Source: JBCDCP01 sp039181495
GTDB taxonomy: Bacteria > Pseudomonadota > Alphaproteobacteria > Rhizobiales > Tepidamorphaceae
NCBI GenBank assembly: GCA_039181495.1
Contig: JBCDCP010000017.1
Coordinates: 1-30,421 of the forward strand
Direction of reading: 5' to 3'
DNA length: 30,421 nt
Shown here: one piece after another, positions 25,613 through 30,421 of the stretch
Position numbering within the stretch: position 1 is the first letter of the stretch
Layout of the letters: every line of letters starts with the position of its first letter
Translations under genes and position numbers: made by a program
Notes under the pieces: model-generated
The model's input: only the letters and a program-made list of their open reading frames with translations
The model's database searches: none
Told to the model about the DNA's origin: nothing

Positions 25613-25912
25613 TCAGATACTGCCACCAACGGGGTTGTCACGGTTGAAGTCCAACATCGCGCGAAACACCGCCGTATCGTAGTTCGGCGGCACCGCGGTT
25701 GATCCCGTAGCCCAGCCAAACAGATCGGCATCGGGGACCTCGATCAGACGTTCGAAGTCTGTCAGGTCATCCTCATTCAGCCGCGGCAAGGCATGATCGG
25801 CAAAGCGACCAACAAGGAAGTCCATTTCGCGTGTTCCCCGGCGCCAGGCCCGAAACAGCAGACGGCTGCGGCGCTCATCAAGATCGGCGCTCGAAATGCT
25901 GCTACCTGTCAT
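25613..25912 (-). CDS. sdhE: SdhE, FAD assembly factor 2 (succinate dehydrogenase flavinylation)
   Basis: This 99-residue cytoplasmic protein promotes covalent attachment of FAD to succinate dehydrogenase (Sdh5/SDHAF2 family, formerly DUF339). The conserved RGxxE motif is present as RRGTREMD (R25, G26, E29), preceded by RSRLLFRAWRR. It is followed by the family pattern F..LIEVPDADLFGWATG. The ATG at 25912 is chosen because GAAGGGG lies just upstream and the family N-terminus begins there, although the frame is open for another 108 codons upstream. It is the first gene of the unit with mfd and is divergent from recG, an arrangement common in Hyphomicrobiales. Confidence 0.95.
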   Translation of the reverse strand: MTGSSISSADLDERRSRLLFRAWRRGTREMDFLVGRFADHALPRLNEDDLTDFERLIEVPDADLFGWATGSTAVPPNYDTAVFRAMLDFNRDNPVGGSI

Positions 25913-26035
25913 GTTTGCCCCTTCTGGCAAGCCCGTCGTCATCGAATATGGCGCTCGCGATTGTGCGCTCAACTGCGCTGATGGCCGCCGCCTCCCGAAA
26001 ACGCGCCGATTGGGTATTACGTGGCGACAAACGAC

Positions 26036-26070
26036 GCAATGGCCTGCGGTGGATGATGCTGCGCCATTGC
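26036..26070. repeat. 8-bp inverted repeat in the sdhE-recG intergenic region
   Basis: GCAATGGC (26036-26043) and GCCATTGC (26063-26070) are exact reverse complements with a 19-base spacer. They sit 33-67 bp upstream of the recG start. It could be a leader hairpin or an operator; nothing else supports either role. Confidence 0.4.
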
Positions 26071-26102
26071 ATGAAATGACGCCAGGTGGTTCGTTCGGTG
26101 CG

Positions 26103-28214
26103 ATGCGCCCCGCTCTCCTCAATCCGGTATTTGCGGCAGCAACAAGTCTGCCGGGCATTGGCCCGAAAGTGGCAGCCGCCCTGCCGCGCGCGCTGTCGTT
26201 GCCGCAAATCGAAACAGAAGATGGGCCCCGCATCATTGATCTTCTGTTTCACCTGCCTTCGGGTGTTGTGGATGATCGGAACCGACCAACCGTTGCTCAG
26301 GCTCTACCCGGTATCCGTGCCGTTCTGCACCTGCATGTAGACGAGCACGCGGTTCCCCATCGCGCGTCCAGAGCGCCCTACCGGATCGCCTGCCATGACG
26401 ATACGGGCGACATCTTGCTCGTTTTTTTCAATGCTCGGCCGGAATACCTGCAAAGGGCCCTGCCGGTGGGCGAACAACGCTTTGTCGCCGGATCACCCGA
26501 ACATTTCGGCGAGACGCTGCAGATTGTCCATCCTGAGATCATCGGGACGCCGGAGGATCTCGCGAAACGGCCGGCTGTGTTGCCGATCTATCCCCTCGCC
26601 GAAGGCGTTCGCCGCGCGACGCTGGCCAATGCTATCGGGGTAGCGCTCGAAAGACTGCCAGAGATCCCAGAGTGGCTTCCTGCCGATCTGATGGCAAAGG
26701 AACACTGGCCAGCCTTTGCATCGGCACTACGCAGCGTCCATCTGCCGGACATGCCCGATCGGGCAACGCCCAGTTCGACGGAATGGCGACGGCTCGCCTT
26801 TGACGAGTTACTGGCCGGCCAACTGGCGCTGGCGCTGATCCGCAAGCACACGATCAAACGTGGCGGCAGGGCCCGCCTTGTGGACGGATCACTGACAGAG
26901 CGCTTATGGCGGAGCCTCTCGTTCCCACCCACCGGCGCACAGCAGCGTGTTTGCCGTGAAATCGACGCTGACTTGAACTCGGATGCCCGTATGGTTCGGC
27001 TGCTACAGGGAGATGTCGGTGCGGGCAAGACGCTTGTGGCCCTGCATGCCATGCTCGGTGTGGTCGAGTCAGGCGCGCAGGCAGCGCTCATGGCACCAAC
27101 GGAAATCCTGGCGCGTCAACATCAAGCAACGATCTCCCAGCTTGCGGAGCCTCTTGGCCTGTCTGTCCGCCTGCTGACCGGCAAAGACAAAACCGCCGCC
27201 CGCCGTCAATCTATGGCAGAGATAGCCGACGGAAAAGCCGATCTCGTCATCGGGACACATGCCCTCTTCCAGAAGGGCATTGAGTTTGCCGACCTTGGGC
27301 TCGTCGTCGTCGATGAACAGCATCGCTTCGGCGTCCATCAGAGGCTTGCCCTGTCGGCCAAGGGCGATGTCCCTGACCTTCTGGTTATGACAGCAACGCC
27401 GATCCCCCGCACGCTGCTGCTGAGCTTTTACGGCGACATGGCCGTGTCCCGGCTTGATGAAAAGCCACCGGGCCGCACACCGATCGATACCCGCGCTCTG
27501 CCCGATGACAGGATGCATGACGTCATCGCGGGTGTAGGTCGGGCAATCGGAGGTGGCGAGAAATTCTTCTGGGTCTGTCCCTTGGTGGCTGAATCAGAGG
27601 TTAGCGATCTTGCGGCGGCCGAAGACCGCTATACTGAACTCAGTCAGGCGTTTCCGGGCCGTGTCGGTCTTGTCCATGGCCGAATGGGCCCTGATGAAAA
27701 AACCGAAGCTGTGAGGCGGTTCCGCTCAGGCGAGACTCCTGTTCTGGTCGCCACAACAGTGATCGAGGTTGGCGTCGATGTTCCCGATGCCACCGGCATC
27801 ATCATCGAGCATGCCGAGCGCTTCGGTCTGTCACAGCTGCATCAGCTCCGTGGCCGCGTTGGCCGGAGTGACCGGAAATCAAGCTGCGTGCTGCTCTATC
27901 GACCGCCTCTGGGTGAGACGGCCCGTTCACGGCTGGATGTAATGCGGAATACCGAAGACGGATTCAGGATCGCTGAGGAGGATCTGCGGCTGCGTGGCGG
28001 CGGTGATGTCCTTGGCACGCGGCAGAGCGGCATGCCGGGGTTTCGCATTGCCGATATGGCAGAGCATATCGACTTGCTTGAACTGGCGCGAAAGCAGACG
28101 GCCCGCATCATGGAAGACAATCCCGGGCTGACCGGCGACACGGGCGAGGCCTTGCGAATCCTCCTCTATCTGTTTGATCGCGATGCCGCGGTCCGCTTTT
28201 TATCCGCTGGCTAG
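26103..28214 (+). CDS. recG: ATP-dependent DNA helicase RecG
   Basis: RecG reverses stalled replication forks and branch-migrates Holliday junctions. At 703 residues the length fits. The N-terminal wedge/OB region includes LPGIGPKVAAALP (about 14-26) and the DLLFHLPSGVVDDR block. The helicase core has Walker A GDVGAGKT (303-310), motif II DEQHRFG (404-410), SATPIPRTL-like TATPIPRTL, and QLRGRVGRSDRKS in lobe 2. The C-terminus has the RLRGGGDVLGTRQSG signature. The ATG at 26103 gives the usual alphaproteobacterial start MRPALLNPVF; an upstream in-frame ATG at 26076 is possible. It is convergent with the DUF502 gene (15-bp gap). Confidence 0.97.
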   Translation: MRPALLNPVFAAATSLPGIGPKVAAALPRALSLPQIETEDGPRIIDLLFHLPSGVVDDRNRPTVAQALPGIRAVLHLHVDEHAVPHRASRAPYRIACHDDTGDILLVFFNARPEYLQRALPVGEQRFVAGSPEHFGETLQIVHPEIIGTPEDLAKRPAVLPIYPLAEGVRRATLANAIGVALERLPEIPEWLPADLMAKEHWPAFASALRSVHLPDMPDRATPSSTEWRRLAFDELLAGQLALALIRKHTIKRGGRARLVDGSLTERLWRSLSFPPTGAQQRVCREIDADLNSDARMVRLLQGDVGAGKTLVALHAMLGVVESGAQAALMAPTEILARQHQATISQLAEPLGLSVRLLTGKDKTAARRQSMAEIADGKADLVIGTHALFQKGIEFADLGLVVVDEQHRFGVHQRLALSAKGDVPDLLVMTATPIPRTLLLSFYGDMAVSRLDEKPPGRTPIDTRALPDDRMHDVIAGVGRAIGGGEKFFWVCPLVAESEVSDLAAAEDRYTELSQAFPGRVGLVHGRMGPDEKTEAVRRFRSGETPVLVATTVIEVGVDVPDATGIIIEHAERFGLSQLHQLRGRVGRSDRKSSCVLLYRPPLGETARSRLDVMRNTEDGFRIAEEDLRLRGGGDVLGTRQSGMPGFRIADMAEHIDLLELARKQTARIMEDNPGLTGDTGEALRILLYLFDRDAAVRFLSAG

Positions 28215-28229
28215 TCCATGGCAGTGCGG

Positions 28230-29060
28230 TTATTGCGCCGGCTCTTTGGGTTGCTCTTCAATCTCAGCCGCGACACGCCGGCTTGCCTGTTCTTGCGACA
28301 TGGGCTCCCCCCGAATCACGCCCGCAGCGTTCTCAGGATCAAAATCCGGCACGACCAGACCGGCCGAGATGGCAAGCTTGGCGGCCTGCTCAACCGACAT
28401 GTCGAGCACACGAATGTCTTTCTTCGGCACGAACATCAAGAATCCGGTCGTCGGATTAGGCACTGTTGGCATGAAGCACGCATACATCTCGTCGCCATCG
28501 CCCACCCGGTAGAGTATTTCTCCCTTCGCGTCAGTGGAAATGAACACGATTGACCAGGCGCCACGTCGCGGGAACTCAAGCAGCCCGACCCTCTCGAAAC
28601 TCGTCTGCTCCTGATTGAGCACAGTCTCGAAAATCTGCTTCAGCGCATTGTAGATCGACCGGACGAGCGGCATCCGGTTCAACAACCGCTCTCCAAAATC
28701 GACCACGGTGCGGCCGGCAAGATTGGCTGTGATTGCACCAAGGAAAGTGATGATTAAAACGGCGAACAGCAATCCGACGCCGGGAACCGTGAACGGCAGA
28801 TAGGTGTCGGGATTGTATTGCGGCGGGATGAACGGTTTGACGCGCGTATCGACAAACGACACGAAAGCCCATGTCAGGTAGGCGGTAATGCCGATTGGTG
28901 CCGCGACCACCAACCCGGTGAGAAATGCCGTCCGCAGCCGCCACCAGAAACCCGACTTTTTAGGCTTTTCCTGCGCCACCAGATCTTCGAGATGCAGCCC
29001 CTCATGATGGTCCTTTCCGACAGGCTTGGAGCGATCATCGTTGTTGTTGCTGGGCGTCAT
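28230..29060 (-). CDS. DUF502 family inner-membrane protein
   Basis: This 276-residue membrane protein has two helices (about residues 35-62 and 85-112) with GLVVAAPIGITAYLTW in the first. A conserved soluble region follows, containing PLVRSIYNALKQIFETVL, GLLEFPRRGAWSIVFIS and FMPTVPNPTTGFLMFVP. This is the typical DUF502 pattern. The N-terminal 30 residues and the glutamate-rich tail are low-complexity. The molecular function of DUF502 is unknown; plant relatives (COV1) affect vascular patterning. The ATG at 29060 has no clear ribosome-binding site; an in-frame TTG at 29135 is less likely. The position between recG and glmS is conserved in related genomes as I recall. Confidence 0.9.
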   Translation of the reverse strand: MTPSNNNDDRSKPVGKDHHEGLHLEDLVAQEKPKKSGFWWRLRTAFLTGLVVAAPIGITAYLTWAFVSFVDTRVKPFIPPQYNPDTYLPFTVPGVGLLFAVLIITFLGAITANLAGRTVVDFGERLLNRMPLVRSIYNALKQIFETVLNQEQTSFERVGLLEFPRRGAWSIVFISTDAKGEILYRVGDGDEMYACFMPTVPNPTTGFLMFVPKKDIRVLDMSVEQAAKLAISAGLVVPDFDPENAAGVIRGEPMSQEQASRRVAAEIEEQPKEPAQ

Positions 29061-29199
29061 ATCGGTCTGTTTTGGTCCGGCTTCGGCTGTTGTGTCAGGG
29101 CAGCAGGGTTCATTGCGGAGGACCTGCCCCGGCAAACGAACGGATAGAAGTCAATGTAGGGTGGAAAGGCCAAGCCTACCACCAACCTTGACCCTATAG

Positions 29200-29214
29200 C
29201 GGTTCAACGAACCG
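29200..29214. repeat. hairpin CGGTTC-AAC-GAACCG between glmS and DUF502 gene
   Basis: CGGTTC (29200-29205) and GAACCG (29209-29214) are exact reverse complements with a three-base loop. It lies 81 bp after the glmS stop in its direction of transcription. No T-run follows, so terminator function is uncertain. The remaining 29061-29294 spacer shows nothing else I can support. Confidence 0.45.
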
Positions 29215-29294
29215 TCATCCAGTAAGGAGTGATGCGGCCTTGGCCGTTCAAGCGTTGGTGCAGCCGATATGCCGTGCGTGGTCCCGGCCGGTGC

Positions 29295-30421
29295 CTATTC
29301 GACCGTAACGGACTTGGCGAGATTGCGTGGCTGATCGACATCCGTGCCCATCACCACGGCTGTGTGATAGGCGAGAAGCTGGATCGGCACGGCATAGACC
29401 AGCGGCTGCACAAAGCCGTGCATGTCGGGCAGGATCACCACATGCTCGGCATGCTCTCCAGCCACATCGGCGCCGGTCTTGTCGGTGAGCAAGACAATAC
29501 GTCCGCCGCGCGCGGAGACTTCCTGCATATTGGACACGGTCTTGTCGAACAGATTGTCCCGCGGCGCGACCACGATGACCGGCACGTCTTCGTCAATCAA
29601 TGCGATCGGACCGTGCTTGAGTTCGCCTGCTGCATAGCCTTCGGCATGGATATAGGAGATTTCCTTGAGCTTGAGCGCGCCTTCAAGCGCCATAGGGAAG
29701 TTCAGGCCGCGGCCGATGTAGAGAATATCGCGAGCCCGCGCGAGATCCTTGCTCAGGGTCTCGATTTGCGTCTCTGTCCGCAGCGCCGCCGACATCAGTT
29801 TCGGCGTGCCGATCAGACTTGCGACAATCGCATCAGCATCTGACTTGTCGAGGACACCGCGCGCCTGCCCGGCTGCAATCGCCATGCAGGCAAGCACCGC
29901 CAACTGGCAGGTGAACGCCTTGGTCGACGCCACGCCGATTTCGGGGCCTGCAAAGGTCGGGAACACAAGATCGGACTCCCGAGCAATGCTGGATTCGCGG
30001 ACGTTCACGACCGAAAGGACCTTTTGTCCGCCGCTGGCGCAATAGCGCAGGCTTGCGAGCGTGTCGGCGGTTTCACCTGACTGCGAGATCATGATGGCCA
30101 AGCCTGATTCCGGTAGTGGTGCCTCACGGTACCGGAATTCCGACGCCACATCGATTTCAACCGGAATGCAGGCAAATTTCTCGAACCAGTACTTGGCGAC
30201 GAGGCCGGCATAATAGGCCGTTCCGCAGGCGGTTATCGTGATCCGGTCAAGCTTTGCAAAATCGAGCCCTGGAGCTTCCGGCAGACGCACCTCGGACGCT
30301 GCCATATCGATGTAATGCGCCAACGTATGGCCAACGACTTCAGGCTGCTCATAGATCTCTTTGAGCATGAAGTGGCGATGATTGCCTTTGTCGACCAGCA
30401 TGGCCGATGCCAGCGAGGTCT
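29295..30421 (-). CDS. glmS: glucosamine-6-phosphate synthase, isomerase part (partial)
   Basis: GlmS makes glucosamine-6-phosphate from fructose-6-phosphate and glutamine, the first step to UDP-GlcNAc for peptidoglycan and LPS. Only the C-terminal part (about 375 codons) is in the window; the glutaminase domain lies beyond 30421. Both SIS domains are present: TACGTAYYAGL and the sugar-phosphate loop SQSGETADT in the first, and GRGLNFPMALEGALKLKEISYIHAEG-like and GELKHGP in the second. The C-terminus ends in QPRNLAKSVTVE, the canonical tail that shields the active site. The open frame continues without a stop to the window edge, so the internal ATG at 30401 is not the start. Confidence 0.97.
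   Translation of the reverse strand, partial: TSLASAMLVDKGNHRHFMLKEIYEQPEVVGHTLAHYIDMAASEVRLPEAPGLDFAKLDRITITACGTAYYAGLVAKYWFEKFACIPVEIDVASEFRYREAPLPESGLAIMISQSGETADTLASLRYCASGGQKVLSVVNVRESSIARESDLVFPTFAGPEIGVASTKAFTCQLAVLACMAIAAGQARGVLDKSDADAIVASLIGTPKLMSAALRTETQIETLSKDLARARDILYIGRGLNFPMALEGALKLKEISYIHAEGYAAGELKHGPIALIDEDVPVIVVAPRDNLFDKTVSNMQEVSARGGRIVLLTDKTGADVAGEHAEHVVILPDMHGFVQPLVYAVPIQLLAYHTAVVMGTDVDQPRNLAKSVTVE

Noticed and set aside
29232..29843. Plus-strand frame opening with AAGGAG two bases before an ATG
   Set aside because: The spacing is too short for a ribosome-binding site, and almost the whole frame is antisense to the well-conserved glmS coding sequence.

Overview
The window is about 60% GC and reads as alphaproteobacterial chromosome, most likely order Hyphomicrobiales (Rhizobiales). 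The main reasons are the run mfd - sdhE - recG - DUF502 gene - glmS, an IalB-domain secreted protein, HspQ, and short intergenic gaps. No rRNA, tRNA, CRISPR array, insertion sequence or phage gene was seen. Species cannot be named from sequence reading alone.

Region by region. 1-221 holds a perfect inverted repeat with 76-bp arms and a 69-bp spacer. Its right arm carries the start of a small two-helix K+-channel-like gene (207-638). 656-5029 (minus strand) is a three-gene ABC operon: LolD/MacB-type ATPase, FtsX-type permease and HlyD-type adaptor. A SOUL heme-binding-like membrane-anchored protein lies upstream. 5834-10957 is a methylated-amine module: a covalent-FAD dimethylglycine/sarcosine dehydrogenase-like enzyme with a GcvT half, a divergent non-pyrrolysine MttB-family methyltransferase, and a LysR regulator. 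A matching T-N11-A dyad lies in the divergent promoter region and in front of the regulator gene, which suggests one regulon. 11086-14409 holds a quinone oxidoreductase, a UbiH-type FAD hydroxylase and an AEC-family transporter. 14410-15988 holds a dyad-rich intergenic region, hspQ, a bidirectional terminator and the IalB-like gene.

16305-22009 (plus strand) is the least ordinary part. An orphan YejA-like peptide-binding protein is followed by an ANL-superfamily protein that has lost its catalytic lysine and other core residues. Next comes a REC-REC-GGDEF-like protein in which the acidic pockets and the GGDEF signature are all eroded, and then a FrnE-like CPWC thiol oxidoreductase overlapping it by ATGA. 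Two adjacent proteins that look like pseudoenzymes make this my best candidate for an undescribed signalling or regulatory unit.

22024-30421 is housekeeping: mfd and sdhE on the minus strand, recG divergent, then the DUF502 membrane protein and the C-terminal part of glmS, which runs off the window end. Start codons were chosen by family N-terminus and ribosome-binding site, so several genes are shorter than their longest open frame.
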